Assembly (NCBI GenBank): GCA_902573175.1 | Contig: CACGIS010000003.1 | Coordinates: 1 to 62,710 of the forward strand | Origin: Paracoccaceae bacterium | GTDB lineage: Bacteria; Pseudomonadota; Alphaproteobacteria; Rhodobacterales; Rhodobacteraceae | Length of the DNA: 62,710 bases | Direction of reading: 5' to 3' | Part shown: piece by piece, positions 8,756 to 16,713 of the stretch | How positions within the stretch are numbered: the stretch's first letter is position 1 | Layout: the number at the start of each line of letters is the position of its first letter | The notes under the pieces: model-generated | Seen by the model: the letters and a program-made list of their open reading frames with translations, nothing else | What the model was told of the DNA's origin: nothing | Database searches by the model: none | Translations under genes and position numbers: made by a program

Positions 8756-10525
8756 ATGACTGAAGATCAGATTATTCGCAAAATCGCAGTTATATTTGTG
8801 ACAGACGTGGTTAATTTTAGCACCCTTATGGAAAAAAATGAGAATTCTACACTTAGAAGTCTTCGGGCCTGTCGTGATATCCTGGACCAACTTTTCAAGA
8901 AATATGATGCTCGTATTTTTAATACAGCAGGAGATTCAGTTCTTGCTGAATTCCAGAGTGCAGTAGCTGCATTAGTTTGTGCTACTGAATTTCAGGAAAT
9001 GATTAATAAACGTAATCTCTCTGTATCAGAAGATTTACAGATGCAGTTTCGTATCGGTCTTAATGTAGGTGACGTTATTGTCGAGGGGACAAACCTTTAT
9101 GGCGAAGGGGTAAATAATGCTGCACGGCTAGAAGTATTAAGCCAACCAGGGGGGGTGTCTTTATCAAAAGCAATATATGATTTTGTAAATAAAAAAGTGG
9201 AATTTAAATTTACTGACCTCGGTACTCAGAAAATAAAAAATACTGTATTACATGCTTATGACGTGATCATAGAAGGATTAGAACAGCGGGCCTTAGGGTC
9301 TTTAATTGATTCAAGCGAAACAACTGAAAGCAAGCCACCAACAATTGCTGTAATGCCGTTCAAAAATATGACTTATGATGAAGAACAAGAATACTTTGTT
9401 GATGGGGTTACAGAAGATATAATTGCTAATCTCTCTTCTTGGAAATCTTTTCCAGTTATCGCTAGAAACTCTACCTTTAGCTTCAAAGGACAAGAGATAA
9501 AACCCTCAGAGCTGGGTCAGCGATTGGGAGCGGATTATATCGTTGAGGGAAGCGTACGCAAAGGTGGCAATAAGATAAGAATTTCAGCAAGCTTAGTAGA
9601 CTCAAAAGATGATCAACAAGTTTGGTCTAAACGCTGGGATCGCTCATTGGATGATATTTTTGAGGTGCAAGACGAGGTGTCACAGGAGGTTGCAGCATTA
9701 ATTTTTCCAGCTCTTAAAGGAAAAGAGCACGAACGCATACGAAACAAATCGCCTTCATCTTTGTCTGCTTGGGACAGTTACTTGAAGGCGCTGGCTATAT
9801 ATAACCAGACATGGGCTGGTGACGACCCAGATGAAGCTGCAAACAAGGCATTTTTCGAACTTTGTGATAGAGCAATAGATATGGATCCAGATTTGTGCGA
9901 CGCTTACGTACTTAAAGCTCGACGCATTTATGGCAATTTATTTGCGTCTGTGCATCAACATCAACGCACAGAAAACGAGGTTTTATTTCATGATCTGTCT
10001 TTCAAGGCTTATTCTATCGACCCCAATAATCCTGAAGCAGTCGCTATGTATAGTAGATCTTTTAATCTTAAAAAAGATTACCCACAGCGATTGAAATATG
10101 CCAGACAGGCATTGGACCTGAACCCAAGCCACGATGGGTCAAATAATGACTACGGCTGGGCTCTATGTAATGAAAAGCGTTTTGAAGAAGCAGAATATTA
10201 TCTATTAAAAGCAATGGACATGAATCCAATTGGCAGGAGAAGCTATGAGGGATTAATGCCTTTTCTTTACATGGCAATGGCTGATTCAAATAAGAGCTTA
10301 GAGTGGTGCAATATCCTTTATGATAGGGGTTCGCATAGTCGTTATAATGGTTGGAGGGCAGCAATCTATGTTCATCTGGGAGATTTTGAGCGCGCTAGAA
10401 TATTTTTAACAAAATTTCGTGAAGAGCGTCCAGAAGTGAAGACAATAGAAGATTATAAAAAGGTTGCTCCGTCTATTTGTAAGGACTACCTAATTGACGG
10501 ACTTAGTCAAATTTGGAAAGATTGA
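8756..10525 (+). CDS. Class III adenylate/guanylate cyclase with TolB-like and TPR regions
   Basis: 589 residues. Residues 8-175 form a class III nucleotide cyclase homology domain: metal Asp17 (VTDVVNFS), second metal Asp60 (NTAGDSVLAEF), and the transition-state pair Asn120/Arg124 in GVNNAARLE, so it looks catalytically competent. Residues about 195-330 match the TolB N-terminal-like/FlgO-type region often attached to these cyclases (PTIAVMPFKNM, GADYIVEGSVR, VWSKRWDRSLDDIF). Residues 340-560 are TPR-like helices. No membrane segment, so probably cytosolic. It should make cAMP or cGMP; the choice cannot be settled by eye. A ribosome site AAGGAGAG precedes the ATG. Confidence 0.92.
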   Translation: MTEDQIIRKIAVIFVTDVVNFSTLMEKNENSTLRSLRACRDILDQLFKKYDARIFNTAGDSVLAEFQSAVAALVCATEFQEMINKRNLSVSEDLQMQFRIGLNVGDVIVEGTNLYGEGVNNAARLEVLSQPGGVSLSKAIYDFVNKKVEFKFTDLGTQKIKNTVLHAYDVIIEGLEQRALGSLIDSSETTESKPPTIAVMPFKNMTYDEEQEYFVDGVTEDIIANLSSWKSFPVIARNSTFSFKGQEIKPSELGQRLGADYIVEGSVRKGGNKIRISASLVDSKDDQQVWSKRWDRSLDDIFEVQDEVSQEVAALIFPALKGKEHERIRNKSPSSLSAWDSYLKALAIYNQTWAGDDPDEAANKAFFELCDRAIDMDPDLCDAYVLKARRIYGNLFASVHQHQRTENEVLFHDLSFKAYSIDPNNPEAVAMYSRSFNLKKDYPQRLKYARQALDLNPSHDGSNNDYGWALCNEKRFEEAEYYLLKAMDMNPIGRRSYEGLMPFLYMAMADSNKSLEWCNILYDRGSHSRYNGWRAAIYVHLGDFERARIFLTKFREERPEVKTIEDYKKVAPSICKDYLIDGLSQIWKD

Positions 10526-10741
10526 GAACCTTAAACTTTCTCGTGGATCATGAATTAAATGGTGCCCCACACTGGGGAAACATTTTCCAGTAAAGCCATC
10601 AGGTTAAGGGGTGATATTTTAGCAGAACCCAGAATGCAAACTAGAAAAGCAATAAAAAAAAGCACTGCTCATCTTGTAGTTATTCTGACTATACATCGTT
10701 CTGCACTTCGTTATTTTAACTCAAAGCATTGGAGATTAGAA

Positions 10742-12121
10742 ATGAACAGAATTTCGGAGAAATTTATAACAACCATAATTCACATTATCTTAATCTTTTT
10801 TTTGCCTTCATTAAGTTTTGCCTCAGACTTCCCAAAGCAAAAGTCCTTTATTGTTATGGATGGTAGTTGTTGCGGCGGCGAGGAGTCAGACCCTCATGCA
10901 GTTCACGGAATTCAAACAGAAAGTGGAGCGTTCGTTTTATCTGGTAAAATTATTGATAGGTCTGGTTTCGAAGATGGGTTTGTAGTTAAAGTTCCTCACT
11001 CGCTTCCTGGTGGACAAATTTTTCTTCATCAAGAAGAAGAGTTCAATTTAGACTGGACTGTAAACATCGGTAAAACGAACAAAAGAGATGGAATTAACGC
11101 TGCGGCTTCTTTGAAAGGAGCAATATTTGCTGGTGGTTATATGCAAAATACGGATGACGTGATAAACGGCTACTTGGTGAAATTAAGTGAAAATACAGGT
11201 GATTTAATTTGGGCTCGTTCTTATCCTGGCAAGGTTAAAACCAAAGAAAGTGCGATTGAGTCTGTCATTCGGTCGACTGATAATGCAATCTTAGTCGCCG
11301 GTGTTATTAATGCCGACAAGGGTACACTTGAGGGCTTTAAATCATATGGTAACCCAGTTAGTGGCGATGCATTTGTAATGTATTTTTCCGAGAAACAAGT
11401 AACTTCAGAAAACGCACCGGAAAGTCCTATCTGGGAATTAAAAATTAAAGATGCATTGGCAGTAAAGCATCTAGAGGAATTACCAAGCGGTGATGGCTTC
11501 CTGTTGGCAGTGCATGGAGATGGAGAACCAGCGACAGCCAAAGTCATAAAAATTTCCTTCGATGGTCGACCGATATGGGAACTTGATGTTCCAAACCATG
11601 GAGAATTGACGGCAATTACAGTGACCCAAAACGGATATTTTTTATCTGGGCACAAGGCTGATCGTTTTGAAGGAATTGACGCAAGTATTTCTAAAATATC
11701 ACTAAACGGTGAGTTTCTATGGAACAAATCATTTGGGAACCCAAAAGGTGGCGACCTGATATTTTCAGGATTAGACGAAGGTGATCCAAGACTAATCTAT
11801 GATGAGTGCTGGGGCATTACTGAATTTAAAAATGGTTTAGTTTTGGCTTGCGGTACTGGAATAGAGCATTGTGAAGATTTGGATCAGGACCTTACGTCAG
11901 TCTGTGAAAATGATCCACGAACTACATGGAGAAGCAATCTGATCCATGTAGACTTTTCCGGAAATCTGATTTGGCAGAGAGCGAGCTCTTTTATTTTTGA
12001 GGGAGAAGATGAGAAAGATTTACCTTCAACAGCATCTGAGTGGGTGTTCACAACAAAAAGTGGTAATCTCGCTTCTGTGGTGGATTTAAGTTTCGGTGTT
12101 GGCTTAGAAATTTTAGAATGA
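10742..12121 (+). CDS. Exported propeller-like repeat protein of unknown function
   Basis: About 459 residues. I chose ATG 10742, preceded by GGAG at a normal distance and starting a classical signal peptide: a short basic start, hydrophobic stretch IIHIILIFFLPSLS, and a cleavage-like FASD. The frame is open 61 codons further upstream but that part is not protein-like. The mature part repeats a pattern of GxFVLSGKI..DGFVVKV / IFAGGYMQ..GYLVKLS..GDLIWAR / YFLSGHKA..ASISKIS..GEFLWNKSFG, as in secreted beta-propeller proteins. CCGG near the mature N-terminus and Cys pairs at the C-terminal third suggest disulfides or metal. Periplasmic or cell surface; function unknown. Confidence 0.8.
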   Translation: MNRISEKFITTIIHIILIFFLPSLSFASDFPKQKSFIVMDGSCCGGEESDPHAVHGIQTESGAFVLSGKIIDRSGFEDGFVVKVPHSLPGGQIFLHQEEEFNLDWTVNIGKTNKRDGINAAASLKGAIFAGGYMQNTDDVINGYLVKLSENTGDLIWARSYPGKVKTKESAIESVIRSTDNAILVAGVINADKGTLEGFKSYGNPVSGDAFVMYFSEKQVTSENAPESPIWELKIKDALAVKHLEELPSGDGFLLAVHGDGEPATAKVIKISFDGRPIWELDVPNHGELTAITVTQNGYFLSGHKADRFEGIDASISKISLNGEFLWNKSFGNPKGGDLIFSGLDEGDPRLIYDECWGITEFKNGLVLACGTGIEHCEDLDQDLTSVCENDPRTTWRSNLIHVDFSGNLIWQRASSFIFEGEDEKDLPSTASEWVFTTKSGNLASVVDLSFGVGLEILE

Positions 12122-12185
12122 AGCCAATCTACTGAGGCGTTTAGAGCGAAATTTTTAAAATGTATAAATTGAGAGGAGCTAGACC

Positions 12186-12302
12186 ATGGATATGGAAGAA
12201 GTGTATCTTCGGCAGATAACTGAACATCTAAAGCGGCAGACTGAACTGCAAGAAGCAAATAACGAATTATTAAGAGAATTACTCCAAAAACTGGGAAATT
12301 AG
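12186..12302 (+). CDS. 38-residue coiled-coil small protein
   Basis: Short gene from ATG 12186 to TAG 12302 encoding 38 residues rich in Leu, Glu and Gln with heptad-like Leu spacing (a single amphipathic helix, e.g. ELQEANNELLRELLQKL). A strong AGGAG lies 7 bases upstream, which is the main reason to believe it is translated. It sits 64 bp after the exported propeller-like gene and 50 bp before the Cys-rich small gene. No known family recognised. Confidence 0.55.
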   Translation: MDMEEVYLRQITEHLKRQTELQEANNELLRELLQKLGN

Positions 12303-12352
12303 CTCTAAGATATTTTATTTGACGGACGTTAAAGCTTATGAGAGGGTTTGGT

Positions 12353-12505
12353 ATGACGTCAGATAATCAATATAATAATTGCGATTGCTGTAGTAGTGAT
12401 TGTAATTGCAGCAGCTGCAACTGTGGTGATTTAGACAACTGTGTAAGCTGTGAGTGTTGCGAAACAGATTGTACAACAGATGCAGAACATTGTCTTTGTG
12501 ACTAA
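12353..12505 (+). CDS. Cys-rich 50-residue protein, possible metal binder
   Basis: ATG 12353 to TAA 12505 encodes 50 residues with 14 Cys in C-x-C, CC and C-x-x-C spacings (NCDCCSSDCNCSSCNC at the front, CVSCECCETDC in the middle, CLC at the end), many Asp/Asn/Ser, and no signal peptide. GAGGG lies about six bases upstream; an in-frame ATG at 12338 is an alternative start. The composition recalls metallothioneins but no family signature is recognised. The frame is compositionally too unusual to be chance, although expression is unproven. Confidence 0.6.
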   Translation: MTSDNQYNNCDCCSSDCNCSSCNCGDLDNCVSCECCETDCTTDAEHCLCD

Positions 12506-12653
12506 AAACAAGTAATATTTTAAAGCACTATCTCCTGCGCGAGTGTTGATTAACTCATATTTAAAATAGATATTTAAGAGGCGAGGCTATTATTATTCTC
12601 ATCTTTTATAGATTAGGTGACTTGAATGTCGTGAAGGTTTTTTGTTAGATAGT

Positions 12654-14555
12654 TTACCTTTTTGAAGGCGTAACATCATCTGAGATATTAACATTTAAGG
12701 TATAATTTTGAAACAACTCTACTAAATCGTCTTCTTTAACAATCATTGCCCCTACCGACTGAATACGTTCAGAAACTTTTTCAAATCGATTGTTAAAGTA
12801 TTTACGATCTTTTTCCGCTACTTTTTTAATAGAAGATACATCATTTTTTATATGTTTGGCTAATTCAGAATTCTTTTCTTTTACCACACCCTTTAAAATA
12901 CTTAGCTCACCAGATAGCGACTTGAACTCTCCTGAGAGTAGATCGCGGACTTCATAGATCTTTTTAGAGAGATATTCATTCGTTTTAAGTTCACTTTCTT
13001 TTATTTTCTTATCGATGTCGGCTTTAAGCTCTCTTTTATACGCAAATATTTCTTGTTTAAGTGAGCTAACATTTTTCTCAATTTTCTTCGCCTGAGCAGC
13101 AATTTTATCTTCCTGACTATCCGTTAAAGATAAAACATACTTTTGGACCGACGTGCTTAAATCACCTATCTGATTTTCAATTTGTTCTTCTACTTTTTTC
13201 AAATGAAATGAAATATGTTCAAATTTATCGAGCATTTCCGTCTCTAGGCTGCTACTTTTATTTGCAAATTCGCGAGCTATTTCCGAGACCTGTCGCTGTG
13301 TGTCTGCACTTAATAATGATATTCTGTCTCCGTTTTGCTGCAGTTTTTCATAAAAGTTATCTTCCAAAGAACTCTGGCGTTCTTCAACAGAGTTTTCAAA
13401 GTTTGATAACTTATCAGAATTGTTCTTAAGCTCTGTTTCGATCTTCTCATTTACAGAAGAAAGTCTTTTTGCCACAGAGCTAATATCCATTTCAAGGGAG
13501 CGATTGAGTTCGTCTAGCCGTTCTTTTAGAGCTTTATTTTCCTGTGACGAACTTATAACACTATCGCTTACAATCTGCTCTATCTCATTAATCTTAGACT
13601 TACTTTCTGCGGAAGTATGTTCAAGTTTTTCGAGCATTTCCGTCTCTAGGCTGCTACTTTTATTTGCAAATTCGCGAGCCAGTTCAGAGATCTGTCGTTG
13701 CGTGTCTGTACTTAATAATGTTATTCTGTCTCCGTTTTGCTGCAGTTTTTCATAAAAGTTATCTTCCAAAGAACTCTGGCGTTCTTCAACAGAGTTTTCA
13801 AAGTTTGATAACTTATCAGAATTGTTCTTAAGCTCTGTTTCCATATTGAAAGATATTTCAGAAAGCTTTTTGTGTGTATCAGCGTTTGATAATGATATTT
13901 TATCTTCGTTTTGCTGCAGCTTTTCATAAAAGCTCGCTTGCATAGAATTTTGTCGGTGCTCAACTGAATTTTCAAAGTTTGACAACTTATCAATATTGTT
14001 TTGAAGTTCTGTTTCAATTTTTTGATTTGCTGAAGAAAGCCTTTGTGACACGGAGCTAATGTCCAATTGAAGGGCACGATTGAGTTTTTGTAGCTCTTCT
14101 TTAAGAGATTCATTTGCTTGAGATGAACTTACATTACTATTATTTACAAGATTCTCTATCCCATTAATCTTAGAATTGCTTTCTCCGAAAGTTTGTTCAA
14201 GTTTTTCGAGTATTGCGGTTTCAAGACTGCCAAGTTTGCTTGTAAATTCGAGAACTATTTCAGAAATCTGTTTCTTGGTATCTGCACTCAGAGTTGATAT
14301 TCTATCATCATATTGTTGAAACTTTTCAGAAGAGCTTGCTTTTTGAGGTTTTGCTGGTTCTGCTTGAGGTTTTGCTGGTACTGCGCCCCTGGATGAATCC
14401 TCTTTCTTCTGCAAGACTTTAGATTTTTTTTCTGCCAAATCATTGTCTTGTGCAGTTTCTTGGATTTTATTTTCAGTAGAATTTTTATCAGAGTCGTTAA
14501 AGATGCGGTCCCGCATCTCTTTAATTCGGTCTCTTGTTTCTTCTGGAGTGGCCAT
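12654..14555 (-). CDS. Long repetitive coiled-coil protein
   Basis: About 633 residues, starting MATPEETRDRIKEMRDRIF at ATG 14555 (an upstream ATG at 14594 adds 13 residues without a ribosome site). After an acidic, Lys/Gln/Pro-rich low-complexity segment (to about residue 80) nearly the whole protein is heptad coiled coil with repeated units NSDKLSNFENSVE..., FYEKLQQN and ..SSSLETEML.KLEH. A 134-residue unit is duplicated almost exactly. No signal peptide or membrane segment is seen, so it is probably a cytoplasmic fibrous or scaffold protein. No named family recognised. Confidence 0.8.
   Translation of the reverse strand: MATPEETRDRIKEMRDRIFNDSDKNSTENKIQETAQDNDLAEKKSKVLQKKEDSSRGAVPAKPQAEPAKPQKASSSEKFQQYDDRISTLSADTKKQISEIVLEFTSKLGSLETAILEKLEQTFGESNSKINGIENLVNNSNVSSSQANESLKEELQKLNRALQLDISSVSQRLSSANQKIETELQNNIDKLSNFENSVEHRQNSMQASFYEKLQQNEDKISLSNADTHKKLSEISFNMETELKNNSDKLSNFENSVEERQSSLEDNFYEKLQQNGDRITLLSTDTQRQISELAREFANKSSSLETEMLEKLEHTSAESKSKINEIEQIVSDSVISSSQENKALKERLDELNRSLEMDISSVAKRLSSVNEKIETELKNNSDKLSNFENSVEERQSSLEDNFYEKLQQNGDRISLLSADTQRQVSEIAREFANKSSSLETEMLDKFEHISFHLKKVEEQIENQIGDLSTSVQKYVLSLTDSQEDKIAAQAKKIEKNVSSLKQEIFAYKRELKADIDKKIKESELKTNEYLSKKIYEVRDLLSGEFKSLSGELSILKGVVKEKNSELAKHIKNDVSSIKKVAEKDRKYFNNRFEKVSERIQSVGAMIVKEDDLVELFQNYTLNVNISDDVTPSKR
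13232..13842 (-). repeat. Pair of about 207-bp near-identical direct repeats, offset 402 bp
   Basis: DNA at 13232-13438 recurs at 13634-13840 with only scattered differences, spaced exactly 402 bp (134 codons). A third, more diverged copy covers part of 13858-14300. The high silent-site identity shows recent duplication or ongoing recombination within the coiled-coil gene. Confidence 0.85.
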
Positions 14556-14804
14556 ATTGAGCTCTCTATTTTTCTTTAACAGCGCAAAAAACATGCCATA
14601 CTAAACTATTCTAGGTTTTAGTTTTATGAGCGCTCCCAAAGACACTATTAAGTGGGATAATTTTCCACAAAAGTGCCATAAGATCAGCAAACAGAATGAA
14701 GCTTTTTTCGAGCCTAAATTTTGGACTATCTTCCGCTATGATTTAAATCACCACTTGATATTTCAGAGATGAAGAGGCATCACTTTACTGGAGTAGTGAA
14801 CTTT

Positions 14805-16685
14805 ATGGCAATAGAACTAAATTTTGAAATCATTTTAATATTAGCTGTCTTAGGTGTGACTATTTTTTTGTTTGTCACTGAGCTGTTTAGAATTGATTTT
14901 ACAGCGATTGTCGTAATGGTAGCCCTTGGTATCTTTAACCAATTTCCAAATATTAACCTTTTCCCCGATCCTTCAGACCTTTTTTCTGGCTTTTCATCTA
15001 ATGCAGTTTTGTCAATCATTGCTGTTATGATTATTGGAGCTGGTCTGGATAAGACGGGCCTAATGAGTAGAGTTGCTGCGGCAATATTGAAGCACGGTGG
15101 AAAAAGCGAAGCACGTATTGTTCCTATTGTTTCAAGTAGCGTAGGTGTAATTTCTAGTTTTATGCAAAATGTTGGCGCTGCAGCACTGTTTTTACCTGTC
15201 GTAAGCAGAATTTCTGTAAGAACCGAAATTCCACTGTCGCGCCTTTTAATGCCTATGGGCTTTTGTGCTATTTTAGGTGGGACAATGACTATGGTGGGCT
15301 CATCACCTTTAATTTTGTTAAACGACCTAATCGTAAGTTCTAACCAACTTCTTCCTGTTGATTTAAAAATGAAAACGTTTTCCTTGTTTTCCGTAACACC
15401 TATTGGAATTTGCTTAGTTATAACAGGTATTTTATATTTTGTACTTCTTGGTAGATGGGTTTTACCAACTCTTTCCTCAAGAGGAGCGGGAAGCGCAGGT
15501 TACTCCGTACGAGATTATCTTAAAAAGATATATGGACTTAAATCAGACTTGGTAGAGGTGATTGTTCCGGAAGGTTCAATTCTAAGAGGCCATACCTTTG
15601 CGGATATAATGGTATCTCACAATCTCTACATAATTGGATCATATCATCGAGGGCAGCGTTTTTTCACGCCGGTAATAGATACCGTAATTGAAGATCCTTG
15701 CAGACTAGCTGTGCTAGGAAGGCGCAAAGTCATTCAAAGAATGGCTGACGACTTTGGTTTGGAAATTTTACCAGAGCTTGATATTTTTTCTGAAGCCTAT
15801 GCCCCAACAGTTGCTGGTGTTGCTGAAGTTGTAATTCCTCCAGATTCTAGCCTAATTGAAAAGCGAGCTCGTGAAATAAGAATGAGAAAGACTCATGGTT
15901 TGGGTCTTTTGGCTATCCATCGAGGTGGGGAAACACTGAGTCTAGTTGAGACAAAGGAACATGAAGCCACTGATATTGCGGAAGTGCCATTCAAAGCGGG
16001 TGATACATTAGTTTCATTTACTTCATGGGAAAATTTAGCAAGGCTGGAGCAATCCAGAGATTTTGTTGTAGTTACGTCTGATTATCCAAAAGAAGAGCTG
16101 CGACCAAATAAAGTTGCCTGGGCAATATTGTTTTTTTGCATCTCACTATTTTTGATCCTGTTTACTGATTTAAAGTTATCTTTAGCGCTTTTAACAGGCG
16201 CTTGTGGAATGATTGCTTCAAATGTTTTGAGGATTGACGAAGCTTATGACGCCGTTAGTTGGCCAACCGTTTTTCTTTTAGCCAGCTTAATACCATTAGG
16301 CCAAGCTGTGCAAAATACTGGAACGGCTGAGTGGATAGCTCAAAATATATTAATTTTTCTAGATGGTTGGCCAATCTGGGGATTACAAGCAGCACTTGCA
16401 GTACTCGCAACTGCATTTACACTTGTTATGTCAAACGTTGGCGCCACCGTGCTCCTGGTTCCATTGGCTGTCTCGATAGCATTGGCATCAGGCGGCAACC
16501 CTGCTCTTTTTGCTCTCACTGTAGCTATTTCAACCTCTAATTCGTTTTTAATTCCCACACACCAGGTTAATGCTCTGATAATGGGGCCCGGCGGCTACAA
16601 AGTTACAGACTTTATTAAAAGCGGGGGAATTATGACTATTTTGTTTTTAATAGTTTCCCTTAGCGTAATGAATATTTTATTCTGA
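14805..16685 (+). CDS. SLC13/DASS-type permease with RCK_C domains
   Basis: About 626 residues. Transmembrane helices at both ends flank a soluble central region (about residues 195-420) containing two TrkA-C/RCK_C-like modules (LVEVIVPEGSILRGHTFAD and GVAEVVIPPDSSLIEKRAREI). Membrane halves include the helix-hairpin segments FMQNVGAAALFLPVV and MSNVGATVLLVPLAVSIA, where SNVGATV/QNVGAAA resemble the Na+/substrate-binding loops of the divalent-anion symporter family. Likely imports an anion such as sulfate or a dicarboxylate. Start at ATG 14805 follows GGAG; ATG 14769 is possible and adds 12 residues. Confidence 0.88.
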   Translation: MAIELNFEIILILAVLGVTIFLFVTELFRIDFTAIVVMVALGIFNQFPNINLFPDPSDLFSGFSSNAVLSIIAVMIIGAGLDKTGLMSRVAAAILKHGGKSEARIVPIVSSSVGVISSFMQNVGAAALFLPVVSRISVRTEIPLSRLLMPMGFCAILGGTMTMVGSSPLILLNDLIVSSNQLLPVDLKMKTFSLFSVTPIGICLVITGILYFVLLGRWVLPTLSSRGAGSAGYSVRDYLKKIYGLKSDLVEVIVPEGSILRGHTFADIMVSHNLYIIGSYHRGQRFFTPVIDTVIEDPCRLAVLGRRKVIQRMADDFGLEILPELDIFSEAYAPTVAGVAEVVIPPDSSLIEKRAREIRMRKTHGLGLLAIHRGGETLSLVETKEHEATDIAEVPFKAGDTLVSFTSWENLARLEQSRDFVVVTSDYPKEELRPNKVAWAILFFCISLFLILFTDLKLSLALLTGACGMIASNVLRIDEAYDAVSWPTVFLLASLIPLGQAVQNTGTAEWIAQNILIFLDGWPIWGLQAALAVLATAFTLVMSNVGATVLLVPLAVSIALASGGNPALFALTVAISTSNSFLIPTHQVNALIMGPGGYKVTDFIKSGGIMTILFLIVSLSVMNILF

Positions 16686-16713
16686 TCACTCAAATCAATT
16701 TATTGGAGTTTAT

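Noticed and set aside
10559-10741. Long N-terminal extension of the propeller-like gene
   Set aside because: The added 61 residues are not protein-like, while ATG 10742 has a ribosome site and starts a perfect signal peptide.
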